From the NCBI RefSeq assembly GCF_001373415.1, contig NZ_CDSE01000089.1, forward strand, positions 1 to 37,552: DNA of 37,552 nucleotides, written 5' to 3'. The notes under the pieces were generated by a model, which was not told the origin of the DNA, made no database searches, and saw only the letters and a program-made list of their open reading frames with translations. Every line of letters starts with the position of its first letter. Position 1 is the stretch's first letter. This document shows positions 16,142 to 25,428 of the stretch, piece after piece. The translations under genes were made by a program, and so were the position numbers. The stretch comes from Paenibacillus dakarensis. Its GTDB lineage: Bacteria; Bacillota; Bacilli; Paenibacillales; Paenibacillaceae.

Positions 16142-17401
16142 TTAACCTTCCAGAAGAAGAGACTCTGGATCTTCCAGTAATTCCTTCACCGTTACAAGGA
16201 AGCGGACAGCTTCCGCACCATCTACAATACGATGATCGTAAGACAGGGCAATGTACATCATTGGACGATTCTCTGAACGCTCCGCATCAATCGCGACTGG
16301 ACGAAGCTGGATCTTATGCATACCCAGAATACCAACCTGAGGCGTGTTCAAAATTGGAGTTGAGAGAAGTGAACCAAAGACGCCGCCGTTAGTAATAGTA
16401 AAAGTGCCACCCTGTAATTCAGACAATGAGAGGGTATTACTGCGGGCTTTACCGGCAAGATCAACGATTTCCTTCTCGATCTCTGCAAAGCTCAAACGAT
16501 CTGCATCACGTACTACCGGTACAACTAATCCTTCTTCTGCAGCAACGGCAATACCGATATCATAGTATTTCTTAAGAATAACATCAGCACCATCAATTTC
16601 AGCATTCAGTAAAGGATACCGTTTCAATGCACCCACCACTGCTTTGGTGAAGAATGACATAAATCCAAGTCCTACATCATGCTTTTCCTTAAATGCTTCC
16701 TTACGGCGTTTGCGGACATCCAGGATAGCCGTCATATCTACTTCATTAAAAGTAGTAAGCATTGCCGCTGTATGTTGAGCTTCCACCAGTCGGTTTGCTA
16801 TCGTCTGACGGCGACGAGACATACGCTTGCGTTCTGTCGGTTTCCCAGTATTTTCTACCACCGGAGCAGATCCAGTAGTGGAAGGAGCAGCAGCCTGAGA
16901 TGCTGGTTTGCTTGCTCCATTTCCGTGGTTCTTCACATCTTCATGGTAGATACGTCCGATTGGGTCACGGCCCTGTACCTGGTCCAGATCAATCCCGCGT
17001 TCACGAGCAAGTTTACGTGCGGCAGGTGAAGCTTGAGGTATGGAACCATCTCCACTCTCAGCCGCAGGTGCTGGCGCTTTAGGCTGCGGAGCTGCTGTAT
17101 TAGATTCTGGTTGTTCATTTGCCGGAGCTTCAGCTTCTGGAGTCTTTGGCTCGTTACCTACTCCTTCTTCCGGGGAAATTTGACCGATTACCTCTCCGAT
17201 CGTTACATTGTCCCCTTCTTGGCGAAGGATCTTTTGAATAACACCACTTGCCTCCGCGCTAATTTCAAGATTGACCTTATCCGTTTCTAACTCGAGCAAA
17301 ACATCACCAATGTTTACGCTATCCCCTTCTTTAACATGCCATTTGAATATCGTTCCTTCGGTGATGGATTCGCCCATAGCTGGTACAGTTATTTCGTTCA
17401 C
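16142..17401 (-). CDS. odhB: Dihydrolipoamide succinyltransferase, E2 of 2-oxoglutarate dehydrogenase
   Basis: A 419-aa E2 core enzyme of the TCA cycle. A single lipoyl domain (1-78) carries the lipoylated Lys42 in ETDKVNLE. An Ala/Pro-rich linker and a peripheral-subunit binding domain (about 122-157, with ASPAARKLARERGIDL) follow. The catalytic acyltransferase domain ends with YDHRIVDG, where His390 and Asp394 are catalytic. E2 forms the 24-mer core, passing succinyl groups from E1-bound thiamine diphosphate to CoA. The start is GTG, with GGGAGG 9 nt upstream, 6 nt after the odhA stop. No E3 (lipoamide dehydrogenase) gene is adjacent. Confidence 0.97.
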   Translation of the reverse strand: MNEITVPAMGESITEGTIFKWHVKEGDSVNIGDVLLELETDKVNLEISAEASGVIQKILRQEGDNVTIGEVIGQISPEEGVGNEPKTPEAEAPANEQPESNTAAPQPKAPAPAAESGDGSIPQASPAARKLARERGIDLDQVQGRDPIGRIYHEDVKNHGNGASKPASQAAAPSTTGSAPVVENTGKPTERKRMSRRRQTIANRLVEAQHTAAMLTTFNEVDMTAILDVRKRRKEAFKEKHDVGLGFMSFFTKAVVGALKRYPLLNAEIDGADVILKKYYDIGIAVAAEEGLVVPVVRDADRLSFAEIEKEIVDLAGKARSNTLSLSELQGGTFTITNGGVFGSLLSTPILNTPQVGILGMHKIQLRPVAIDAERSENRPMMYIALSYDHRIVDGAEAVRFLVTVKELLEDPESLLLEG

Positions 17402-17407
17402 AGCCGC

Positions 17408-20284
17408 TTACCTCCCCAATGAGATATGTTGTTTTATAGTTTTACGATTAAGGGCAAAAGAAATGATCGTCTGCTGTTCATAAATATGGACATCCTGGTA
17501 TCCGCTTGCAGGACTTGAACGCTCCGGACGCCCACAATAACAAATTTCTGTTCCCTTCGGTGCAATTTCCCGAATTCTTGGCTCCATGTAGCTCCATCCA
17601 CCCATGTTCTGAGGTTCTTCCTGGACCCACAGGATCTCCTTAGCATTCGGATATTGCTTCATAATGCGTGCAATTTCCTCTTTCGGGAACGGATACAATT
17701 GCTCTACCCGGATAATATGCAGCCAAGAATGATCCTCATCTTTCTGCTTTTCGATCGCTTCTTCCAGATCTACAGCAACCTTACCAGAACACAATACAAG
17801 ACGTTCTACCTTCTTAGGCGTTTGTCCAAGACCAGGCTGTTCAATAACCTCCTGGAATGAGCCTTCACTGAAAGCCACAGCTGGTGAGGCTACTCGCGGA
17901 TTACGGATTAGGCTCTTTGGAGCCATCAGAACCAGCGGACGAGCATCCTCTGTGTTTACAATGGAAGCCTGACGACGCAGCAGGTGGAAGTATTGAGCTG
18001 AAGTGGTCAGATTCGCCACAGTCCAGTTATCCTCTCCGCCAAGCTGAAGGAATCTTTCTAGCCTTGCGCTGGAATGCTCAGGACCTTGACCTTCATATCC
18101 GTGTGGAAGCATCATCACAAGACTTGATTTCTGTCTCCATTTCGAGCTTCCCGAAGTAATGAATTGGTCAATGATAACCTGGGCACAGTTCGTAAAATCA
18201 CCATACTGCGCTTCCCATATGACAAGCGTTTCAGGCGAATATACATTATATCCGTATTCAAATCCTAAAACTGATGCTTCCGACAGAGGACTGTTATGAA
18301 TCGCAAAGGATGCTTTGGCCTGCGGCAATTGGTGGAGCGGACAGAATGTTGATCCATCAACAGCATCATGCAATACAAGGTTACGGTGTGCAAATGTTGC
18401 GCGTTCTGCATCCTGACCTGTTATACGAATTGGTTTACCGTCTGCCAGAATGCTGGCAAATGCCAGTGTTTCAGCATGGCCCCAGTCTACCTTCTCACCT
18501 TCTTGAAGAGAATTGCTCCGCCGTTCAAGAATGCGCTGAAGTTTTGGATAAACCGTAAAACCTTCCGGCCACTTAAGGAGTTCTGTATTGATCGCACTAA
18601 GCGATTCAACAGATACACCAGTCTTGACCTTCCGCTTCCTGTTTTCATTGGTTGGGTTTAGACCAAGCAGAACATGGTCAACAGGCTCATTTGACTTCAC
18701 GCTGTCATATGCTTCCTTCAATCCGTTAACAACTTTAGTCTTTAACTGATCAGCTTCATCCTGGCTCAGTATATTTCTTTCAACAAGTCGGCTCATATAC
18801 AGGTTCGCAACCGTTGGATGCTGCTTAACCTTTTGATAGATGAGCGGTTGTGTTGTTTCAGGATCATCGGTTTCGTTATGGCCATAGCGGCGGTATCCTA
18901 CCAGATCGATCAGGAAATCCTTCTTGAACTTATTGCGATATTCGCTTGCCAGACGAGCTGCTGCAATAACAGCTTCCGGATCATCCGCATTCACATGCAC
19001 AATCGGAATTTCATACCCTTTTGCCAGATCACTTGCGTAATGGGTAGAACGTGAATCCTTGCCTTCAGTCGTAAATCCGATACGGTTGTTTACGATAATA
19101 TGAATCGTACCGCCATTTCGGAATCCTGGAAGTTTATTAAAGTTAAGCGTCTCTGCTACAATTCCTTCGCCCGGGAAAGCAGAATCACCGTGAATGAGTA
19201 TCGTCGCAGCTTTATTAACATCTTGTTTAGGATATCCTGGTTCGCTGCGATCTTCCTGTGCAGCACGGGCAAAACCTTCTACAACCGGATTTACAAACTC
19301 CAGGTGGCTCGGATTGTTGGCAAGCGTAATACGAACCTCCCGTGCATCTCCTTCCTTCAGGAAACGATCTGCACCCAAGTGGTATTTCACATCACCGGTC
19401 CATCCGTAGTTAATGCCCATGGAACCTTCAGATGGTACAAGATGCTTATTCGGGGAGTTCAGGAACTCCGAGAAAATTTTGCTGTAAGACTTGCCGAGAA
19501 CATGCGCAAGAACGTTCAAACGGCCACGGTGAGCCATCCCCATAAGAATGGAGCTTACTTCCGCGTTTGCCATTTCCCGCACAATTTCGTCGAGCAAAGG
19601 AATGAGAGCATCATTACCTTCGACAGAGAAGCGTTTAGCACCTACAAAGGTACGATGCAGAAACTCCTCAAATTGCTCTGCCTCAAACAATCTTTTTAAA
19701 AGGTGTTTCTTCTCCTCTGCATTCAGAGGTGCCAGACTCGTACCGGATTCAGCTTGGCTGTTCAACCAGTTACGCTCGTCTTCTTCGTGCACATGACTGA
19801 ATTCATAGGCGATCGTTCCCGTATATAATTGCTGCAGCCTTTGGATCGCCTCCCACCCATTCCTAACATCGCCAGGAGCTTCTTCCCATACGACTTCTGC
19901 AGGTAGGGCAGTCAAATCCGCTTGGCTGAGCTGGTAAGTTTCAGGTTGAAGAAGACGTGTGTCAACTTCATTTCCGATACCAATCGGATCAATATCTGCT
20001 GCCAGATGACCATAAGTTCTAATGTTCCATACCAGCTTGCCGGCATTCACACTTTTTTTCAGCAAACTACGGTCAATAGTTCCACCGGATACCTGCGTAT
20101 CCGCTTTCTTTTCATCGTTTAGCAAAGACGGGGGAGATCCCCAACTGGCAAACAATTCTCTGTATGCCGGCTCCACAGATTGTGGATCTTTCATAAATTT
20201 CTCGTACTGGTCTTGAATGTACCCTAAATTCGGACCGTGGTATTTCTGCCAGGGTCCCTCTGTCATTCTGTCAAGGGTCTTCAT
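17408..20284 (-). CDS. odhA: 2-oxoglutarate dehydrogenase E1 component
   Basis: A 958-aa thiamine-diphosphate dependent E1 that decarboxylates 2-oxoglutarate and succinylates the E2 lipoyl group. The N-terminal segment (WQKYHGPNLGYIQDQYEKF, FASWG) is the short Bacillus-type form. Then come MGMAHRGRLNVL (about residue 250), the ThDP/Mg region HGDSAFPGEGIVAETLN with VNNRIGFTT, and YRRYGHNETDDPETTQP. The C-terminal pyrimidine-binding domain has FEYGYNV and WEAQYGDFTNCAQVIIDQFI. The length is normal. GGAGGGAG precedes the ATG by 6 nt. It is first in the two-gene operon with odhB. Confidence 0.97.
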   Translation of the reverse strand: MKTLDRMTEGPWQKYHGPNLGYIQDQYEKFMKDPQSVEPAYRELFASWGSPPSLLNDEKKADTQVSGGTIDRSLLKKSVNAGKLVWNIRTYGHLAADIDPIGIGNEVDTRLLQPETYQLSQADLTALPAEVVWEEAPGDVRNGWEAIQRLQQLYTGTIAYEFSHVHEEDERNWLNSQAESGTSLAPLNAEEKKHLLKRLFEAEQFEEFLHRTFVGAKRFSVEGNDALIPLLDEIVREMANAEVSSILMGMAHRGRLNVLAHVLGKSYSKIFSEFLNSPNKHLVPSEGSMGINYGWTGDVKYHLGADRFLKEGDAREVRITLANNPSHLEFVNPVVEGFARAAQEDRSEPGYPKQDVNKAATILIHGDSAFPGEGIVAETLNFNKLPGFRNGGTIHIIVNNRIGFTTEGKDSRSTHYASDLAKGYEIPIVHVNADDPEAVIAAARLASEYRNKFKKDFLIDLVGYRRYGHNETDDPETTQPLIYQKVKQHPTVANLYMSRLVERNILSQDEADQLKTKVVNGLKEAYDSVKSNEPVDHVLLGLNPTNENRKRKVKTGVSVESLSAINTELLKWPEGFTVYPKLQRILERRSNSLQEGEKVDWGHAETLAFASILADGKPIRITGQDAERATFAHRNLVLHDAVDGSTFCPLHQLPQAKASFAIHNSPLSEASVLGFEYGYNVYSPETLVIWEAQYGDFTNCAQVIIDQFITSGSSKWRQKSSLVMMLPHGYEGQGPEHSSARLERFLQLGGEDNWTVANLTTSAQYFHLLRRQASIVNTEDARPLVLMAPKSLIRNPRVASPAVAFSEGSFQEVIEQPGLGQTPKKVERLVLCSGKVAVDLEEAIEKQKDEDHSWLHIIRVEQLYPFPKEEIARIMKQYPNAKEILWVQEEPQNMGGWSYMEPRIREIAPKGTEICYCGRPERSSPASGYQDVHIYEQQTIISFALNRKTIKQHISLGR

Positions 20285-20346
20285 CGCTGACTCCCTCCGT
20301 CAGATTATTTTGATAGTTCAAGGACGGAATTACCATTTACAACTTC

Positions 20347-20352
20347 ATTATA
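20347..20352 (-). promoter_or_regulatory. Candidate -10 box of the odhAB promoter
   Basis: TATAAT on the minus strand, about 65 bp upstream of the odhA start, lies in an AT-rich stretch. A good -35 is not visible at 17 nt, so activation or a weak constitutive promoter is possible. No perfect cre box was seen in 20285-20430. Confidence 0.4.
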
Positions 20353-20501
20353 ATACACTTACATACCATACCGAAAATAACCTTTTTATATAATAATCAT
20401 CTCATAAACAGATGAATTTAAGAATATTTCGTGACAATTCTGTTATCAAAGAGTAAACAAGCTGTTTATGATATACAAAAGACCAATAGATACGGTAAAT
20501 T

Positions 20502-21371
20502 TTACAATTTTATCTGTCTAACCGGCTCCGGACCCGGATTCAACCCTAAAAGTTCCATCATTTGTTTGGCATTGGCTGCCGCATCTCCACCTGAATTATT
20601 ATTAAATATAAGCCAGCACTCCTTGGTCCCTGATAAAAGAGTGTGCAAATTGTCCTTCCATTCATTTAATTCTTCTTCGTTGTAACGATATAAATATCTG
20701 ACTTCACGCCAATTGGCCTGTCCGCTTGAATGCCAGCCTTCTGCATTCCGCCCATGAAGACGGATCATCGTGGCATGAGACTGAGTAGGCGTGAGTACGA
20801 CAGGGACGGAACCTATGCCTGCAGCCGGCTCATCAGCTATACTGTGAATCCAGCCTTCATCTCGCATGAACTGAAGTGTCTTCTCCCGATATTCAGGGTT
20901 AAACCAGCTCTGATTCCGAAATTCAAGTGCCACTGGAAACCCGTCCATCCACTCTCTTGTCCGCTTCAGGATTTCGACATGTTTTTTTTCGCAATCGAAC
21001 CAAGGCGGATATTGAAATAGAACGGTTCTCAATTTATTCTGCCTGCGAAACACATCTGCCGACTCCTTAAACGCTTCAAACATCGTTTTCATATCAGAGT
21101 ATGGATTTTTGCCGCGTGAATGCCCTGTCATACCCTGATACGCTTTGACAATAAAGCCGAAATCATCCGGAGTTTGCTTGCTCCATTTATCCATTCGTTC
21201 AGGGCTTGGGATGGCATAAAACGAATTATCCATCTCTATAATCGGGAAATGCTTGGTGTATGCCTTCAGCTTCTCAGACGGTTTTGTACCTTCCTCATAA
21301 AGGTCATCATGGTCACCCCAGCCTGACAAGCCGATAAGAATACGACCCTTCCCCGCTTCCTCTATTGACAT
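20502..21371 (-). CDS. DUF72 domain protein
   Basis: A 289-aa TIM-barrel protein of the DUF72 (YecE-like) family. Typical elements are ILIGLSGWGDHD at the start, FPIIEMDNSFYAIPS, DDFGFIVKAYQGMTGH, VLFQYPPWFDC, VALEFRNQSWF and RLHGRNAEGW. Family members are widespread but without a proven activity. GGAGG is 6 nt before the ATG. No sharp terminator was found after the stop. It probably stands alone or is read through from the upstream oxidoreductase, which is in the same orientation 75 bp away. Confidence 0.92.
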   Translation of the reverse strand: MSIEEAGKGRILIGLSGWGDHDDLYEEGTKPSEKLKAYTKHFPIIEMDNSFYAIPSPERMDKWSKQTPDDFGFIVKAYQGMTGHSRGKNPYSDMKTMFEAFKESADVFRRQNKLRTVLFQYPPWFDCEKKHVEILKRTREWMDGFPVALEFRNQSWFNPEYREKTLQFMRDEGWIHSIADEPAAGIGSVPVVLTPTQSHATMIRLHGRNAEGWHSSGQANWREVRYLYRYNEEELNEWKDNLHTLLSGTKECWLIFNNNSGGDAAANAKQMMELLGLNPGPEPVRQIKL

Positions 21372-21446
21372 GTTTAGCCTCCGTATATGTAGATGTATGA
21401 AATCTTAACATTACTTATTAACCTGTTTCACCATCTTTTAAAAGGA

Positions 21447-22373
21447 TTATGGCTTCCAAACTATACATCCTTGCTCTTCTGCTTTCTTCACAATGAGCTC
21501 GCACAGGCGATGAGTTTCTAACGATTCCTCCATCGATGGATACTGCTGCTCTTTACCTGAAACACAGTTCAAGAAATGTGCAATCATATCATGAAATCCG
21601 CGTCGTTTTAATACCGGCTCCCAATCTCCAAACGACTTATGCTTCTCTTCTCCATCTTCGTAATGTATCGCTGTATTGAGATTGCGAACCGTATGCTTTT
21701 TCCCGGCCCCTATAACCTCCATACGTTCTTCAGTAATACCGCTGTCACGGTTCATGATACCGACAGACGTATACTTCTCACCCTCGAGTTTGACCATAAC
21801 TTGCAAGAGTAACCCGTCATGAGCCTGAACGGATACGGAAACATCATGCACCTGATCCGGTGATAAATAAGCAATCGTATCTATAACATGAATGAAATCA
21901 TCAAAAATAAATCTGCGGGCATAATCCGGAAGGTAGACCCGGTTTTTCTCGATATAGATATATCTACGCTCAGGAACCTGCTTAAGTGCTGACACCATGG
22001 GAGCATATCTTCGGTTAAAGCCAGTCATAAAGATACATTGCTTCTGCTGGGCAAGCTCCGTTAATCTCTTGGCATCATCGTAGTAATAACTAACCGGTTT
22101 ATCTACATATACATGGATACCTGCATTTAATAGAGTTTCTATAATAGCGGGATGTGACTCTGTTGATGTATGTATAAAAGCTGCATCTATTCCACTTGCG
22201 ATCAATTTCTCAATCGTCTCGGCAGACTCGGTAAACCGATATTTTCCTTTCAATTGCCGAAGGACGGCTTGATTTCTCGTACACAGTACCCAATCAACAC
22301 CTGCAATTTCTGACATAACCGGAAGATAAGCCTTCTGTGCGATACTTCCTAAGCCAATGACACCTATTTTCAT
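21447..22373 (-). CDS. Gfo/Idh/MocA family oxidoreductase (first copy)
   Basis: A 308-aa NAD(P)-dependent dehydrogenase. The Rossmann motif GVIGLGSIAQKAYLPVM is at the N-terminus, followed by AAFIHTSTESHPAIIETLLNAGIHVYVDKPVSY, whose DKP equals the family EKP with the catalytic lysine. The C-terminal domain carries FDDFIHVIDTI, where the His is usually catalytic. The frame opens at 22454, but GGGGAG lies 6 nt before ATG 22373, which fits the family N-terminus. The substrate is unknown; the family acts mostly on sugars and inositols. It is preceded by the terminator of the phosphoesterase gene and has its own -10 at 22411-22416. Confidence 0.9.
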   Translation of the reverse strand: MKIGVIGLGSIAQKAYLPVMSEIAGVDWVLCTRNQAVLRQLKGKYRFTESAETIEKLIASGIDAAFIHTSTESHPAIIETLLNAGIHVYVDKPVSYYYDDAKRLTELAQQKQCIFMTGFNRRYAPMVSALKQVPERRYIYIEKNRVYLPDYARRFIFDDFIHVIDTIAYLSPDQVHDVSVSVQAHDGLLLQVMVKLEGEKYTSVGIMNRDSGITEERMEVIGAGKKHTVRNLNTAIHYEDGEEKHKSFGDWEPVLKRRGFHDMIAHFLNCVSGKEQQYPSMEESLETHRLCELIVKKAEEQGCIVWKP

Positions 22374-22410
22374 CATTATCTCCCCTATCCCCAATAAGTA
22401 TTTTGACCCT

Positions 22411-22416
22411 ATTATA
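22411..22416 (-). promoter_or_regulatory. -10 box for the first Gfo/Idh/MocA gene
   Basis: A perfect TATAAT on the minus strand, 38 nt upstream of the start codon and just downstream of the preceding terminator. A weak -35 (TTTTGT) lies 17 nt further up, inside the terminator T-run. Confidence 0.5.
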
Positions 22417-22435
22417 ATCAATTGCCGCCGATAAC

Positions 22436-22464
22436 AAAAAAAACATATCCTCAAGGAGGATATG
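22436..22464 (-). terminator. Terminator of the YfcE-type phosphoesterase gene
   Basis: CATATCCTC (22444-22452) and GAGGATATG (22456-22464) form a 9-bp stem with a 3-nt loop, followed on the minus strand by eight T residues (22436-22443). A textbook rho-independent terminator. Confidence 0.92.
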
Positions 22465-22474
22465 CCTTAACTTA

Positions 22475-23038
22475 TTACCAATCTTTTTCGGGAGCGTCCT
22501 TGGTATCATAATAAACATGGCGGATATTGAGCTCACCATTCTCTATTTCAATAATTCCATAAGAATACTGCGGCTGTCTTCTCTTATCTGTTGGAGATCC
22601 CGGATTAAACAGGATCACATCCCCAATCTGTTTCAGAAGCGGGATATGTGAATGTCCAAATATAATGCAGTCCACCTTTTGTCCGGAAAAAGCGCTCAAC
22701 GCCCGGCTCTCGGTTGTCCCTTTACTTCCATGGCCATGAACTATGCCGATGCGGAATCCTTCAATGACAATAACCTTGCTTAGTCCGAGCCGATTTTCAA
22801 TTTCCTTGCTGTCTGTATTCCCCGCCACTCCTTCAACAGGTGCAATTCCACGCAAAGTTTCATATACACCCCATGACGACCAATCGCCTGCGTGGATGAT
22901 TAAATCCGAAGAAATAATCCCCTTTACAAGTTCTGCAGGCAGCTGTTTAGCCATTCGAGGCATATGAGTGTCAGAAACTACGCCGATTTTAAAAATATCC
23001 GGTATTTTCTTCCCCTCCCTTCTTTCGTTCTGCTGCAA
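22475..23038 (-). CDS. YfcE/YsnB-type metallophosphoesterase
   Basis: A calcineurin-like phosphoesterase with the complete metal-binding set: SDTH, HAGDWSS, GNTDS, HGHG and FGHSH in order. Homologues (YfcE, MJ0936, YsnB) are manganese-type phosphodiesterases active on model substrates, with unknown natural targets. The start is problematic. The only canonical in-frame start is TTG at 23038 with no binding site, whereas GGGAGGGG (23012-23019) lies 6 nt before ATA at 23003-23005. Starting at ATA would give PDIFKIGVVSDTH after the initiator, closer to the family N-terminus. The coordinates given use TTG. Confidence 0.9.
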   Translation of the reverse strand: MQQNERREGKKIPDIFKIGVVSDTHMPRMAKQLPAELVKGIISSDLIIHAGDWSSWGVYETLRGIAPVEGVAGNTDSKEIENRLGLSKVIVIEGFRIGIVHGHGSKGTTESRALSAFSGQKVDCIIFGHSHIPLLKQIGDVILFNPGSPTDKRRQPQYSYGIIEIENGELNIRHVYYDTKDAPEKDW

Positions 23039-23166
23039 GAAGTTACACGTAGGACATGTTTTTTTCTATAACAGTATTACTTTCACTTTTGACGGAATAC
23101 ACTGTGTACAAGCATTTTAAAGATAATGAAATGCTGAAGACTGTGTGCATGAAACGGAGTGAAATC

Positions 23167-23793
23167 ATGAGTCTGTTCTTAAGTTATGTGATTCTCGGTT
23201 TGTCCTTGTCTGCCCCCATAGGTCCAATTAATGCTGCACAGATGGACAAGGGGATTAAGAAAGGATTTTGGCACTCCTGGCTGTTTGGGCTTGGAGCCGT
23301 GCTGGCAGACATCCTGTACATGGTCCTCGTTTATATGGGGGTTGTTCACTTTCTAAAGACACCGTTTATGCAGACTTTTCTTTGGTTATTCGGTGCTTTT
23401 GTGCTTACCTACACAGGTATCGAAAGCCTGATCAGTGCCGGTAAGGTAACAATCAGCGCGAATAAGAGAGAAGAAGGACTCGCCGCCTCCGCCGTTTCCG
23501 GATTTCTGATGTCGATCTCGAATCCCATGACTATTCTTTTTTGGCTGGGAATCTATGGATCTGTACTCGCAAAGACTGCTTCAGAATATGCGGCAGGAGA
23601 TCTGTTGATCTTTAGTTCAGCCATCATCCTGGGTGTATTGATCTGGGATTTCACCATGGCCGGCATGTCCAGCATTTTCCGCAAGTTTTTCAGCCAGCGG
23701 GCAATCACAGCCCTTTCCGTCTTATCCGGCTTATCTCTCATTGGCTTCGGTATTCATTTTGGAGTGAAAGCAATTAAATTGTTATTTTTCTAA
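23167..23793 (+). CDS. LysE family amino-acid exporter
   Basis: A 208-aa membrane protein with six predicted transmembrane segments. The LysE/RhtB signature SAPIGPINAAQMDKGIKKGFW is at about 14-34, and SNPMTILFWLGIYG near 117-131. Such proteins export amino acids or small derivatives. The frame opens at 23056, but GGAG lies 7 nt before ATG 23167 and the family N-terminus MSLFLSYVILGLSLS starts there. It converges with the amino-acid permease gene; the stop codons lie only 5 bp apart with no terminator between. Confidence 0.9.
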   Translation: MSLFLSYVILGLSLSAPIGPINAAQMDKGIKKGFWHSWLFGLGAVLADILYMVLVYMGVVHFLKTPFMQTFLWLFGAFVLTYTGIESLISAGKVTISANKREEGLAASAVSGFLMSISNPMTILFWLGIYGSVLAKTASEYAAGDLLIFSSAIILGVLIWDFTMAGMSSIFRKFFSQRAITALSVLSGLSLIGFGIHFGVKAIKLLFF

Positions 23794-23798
23794 CTATG

Positions 23799-25199
23799 CT
23801 ATCGAATAGGTTTTGCCTGCAGTTTAGCCCGCTTCTTGGTTTTACCTGCCGTCTCTTTTTTCTCCTCTTTACTCCATTTAAACTGCATGATAATCGAAAT
23901 TGACGCAATAACGGCAATAAAACCGAGGCTAATCCAAAAGCCAGGCCGACTCGTTTTATGAAACAGCGTACCGATTACGGCCAGAAGAATCAAGCACATC
24001 CCTGTAAATCGCTTGATTTGGCCCCAGCCGTTTAGCTTCAGATTCCGCCCGGCAGAGATCAGAATAAAGAACCAGTTATATAGAAGCATTAACCCAGCGG
24101 CAGTTGTAATATATTCATAAATCTTCCCGGGCATTAGCAAAGACAATACAATTGAAACGATGAGCCCCATGGCCGTTAAACCAAGAGCATAAACCGGAAT
24201 CCCACGCTTTAGCTTCTTTCTAGAGAATAATTTTGGCGCGTCGTGATCCTCTGACAAAGTAACAAGCATTGTTGTTACCGCATAAAGAGATGCAGCCATG
24301 GTTGAAAATCCGGCAATGATAAGCACAGCATTAAATACATGGGGGACAAAAGGCAGATCATATGCGCCGAGCGCTACGATGAAAGGACTTTTCGTGGTTG
24401 AAAACTGATTCCACGGCAGCATCGTAAGAGCAAGGCCTAAAGATAGAACATAAACAACAGCCAAAACGATAATCATTACTCGGCCGGCTTTGGGTGCTTC
24501 TTTAGGATCCTTAAGCCTGATTGCCATAACTCCCATCACTTCAATTCCTCCAAAAGCATAAAAGGCAAAAATGAACGAGGACCACAGCCCTAATCCACCT
24601 GTTGGGAAAAATGAGGTCGATAAACCTGGAACCTGCGGCTTCGTTCCGCCCTTTAGCCATCCCATAAGGGCAATAAAAGCGATAACAAGGAACATGACAA
24701 TTGCCGCAATTTTAATAATAGCAAGAATATTTTCCAGACGGTCAAATCCCTTATTACCGATCCATATCACAATAAGTCCCAGAACAGCATAAGCTGCAGC
24801 GAATACCCACATGGGGATCGCCGGAAACCAGAACCTTGAGAAGATGGAAAGCGCGGTCATCTGGCTACCCATAATCAGCACTTCTGAGCACCAGTACATC
24901 CAGCCCGTCGAGAATCCTGCCCATCGTCCATGAGCCTTCTTGGCATATGAACGGAATGAACCTTCCTGAGGGTCTTCAGCCGTCATACGTGCGAGCACAT
25001 CAAACACAATAAATGTACCCAGTGCAGCTAATATAAAAGCAATTAATATTGCTGGACCTCCAAGTTTAATACCAAGGCCTGAGCCAAGAAAATATCCAGT
25101 ACCTATAGTTGATGCTACCCCAAGAAGGGAAAGCTGCCACCACGCTAACGTTCCTTCGGACTTGTCTGCCGTGTGTTGTGAATCTGTTCGTTTAATCAC
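23799..25199 (-). CDS. APC superfamily amino-acid permease
   Basis: A 466-aa permease with about 12 transmembrane segments. The APC signature region WWQLSLLGVASTIGTGYFLGSG is at about 21-42, and FDVLARMTAEDPQEGSFRSYAKKAHGRWAGF follows helix 2, as in the YbxG/AapA group (D-alanine, glycine or other neutral amino acids). The EDPQEGSF motif is typical of that group. The start is GTG with GAGGAGG close upstream. It has an approximately 120-nt leader with hairpins (see the regulatory entry). The substrate is uncertain. Confidence 0.9.
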   Translation of the reverse strand: MIKRTDSQHTADKSEGTLAWWQLSLLGVASTIGTGYFLGSGLGIKLGGPAILIAFILAALGTFIVFDVLARMTAEDPQEGSFRSYAKKAHGRWAGFSTGWMYWCSEVLIMGSQMTALSIFSRFWFPAIPMWVFAAAYAVLGLIVIWIGNKGFDRLENILAIIKIAAIVMFLVIAFIALMGWLKGGTKPQVPGLSTSFFPTGGLGLWSSFIFAFYAFGGIEVMGVMAIRLKDPKEAPKAGRVMIIVLAVVYVLSLGLALTMLPWNQFSTTKSPFIVALGAYDLPFVPHVFNAVLIIAGFSTMAASLYAVTTMLVTLSEDHDAPKLFSRKKLKRGIPVYALGLTAMGLIVSIVLSLLMPGKIYEYITTAAGLMLLYNWFFILISAGRNLKLNGWGQIKRFTGMCLILLAVIGTLFHKTSRPGFWISLGFIAVIASISIIMQFKWSKEEKKETAGKTKKRAKLQAKPIR

Positions 25200-25334
25200 G
25201 ATCCCTCCTCATACAATCTGATATTTTATCAGTATGTGCTGAGGTTCAGGTGTATACTCTACTCCTTCGGTCACGAAAGATATCCTGTAGGCCCTTATTC
25301 TGGTGTTAAGGAAACAAGGGTTATCACCATTATA
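25200..25334 (-). promoter_or_regulatory. Promoter and structured leader of the permease gene
   Basis: A perfect -10 TATAAT lies at 25329-25334 (minus). The best -35 is TTGATG at 25354-25359 with a long 19-nt spacer, overlapping the downstream terminator of the PTS gene. The 120-nt leader contains a CTTTCG/CGAAGG stem at about 25265-25280 and a CTGATA/TATCAG hairpin just before the binding site (about 25219-25233). It also has the string CCGAAGGAGTAG followed later by GAACCTCAG, which recalls parts of glycine aptamers without the usual 5' GGAGAG strand. A regulatory leader is plausible; a named riboswitch is not established. Confidence 0.4.
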
Positions 25335-25390
25335 AAAAACACCCCTTGGTTGTCATCAAATAAACTCAAAATGACAATTTCCAAAGGGTG
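25334..25390 (-). terminator. Terminator of the PTS permease gene
   Basis: CACCCTTTGGAAATTGTCAT (minus, 25371-25390) pairs imperfectly with ATGACAACCAAGGGGTG (25340-25356), with TTTTTT at 25334-25339. It lies about 40 bp past the nagP stop. Confidence 0.85.
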
Positions 25391-25428
25391 CTCATGATTA
25401 TACTTTTATCCGATATGCTGCTCTTTAA

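Noticed and set aside
19100..19699. 199-codon plus-strand open frame inside odhA
   Set aside because: It lies antisense to a highly conserved E1 gene, has no binding site and shows no family-like sequence.
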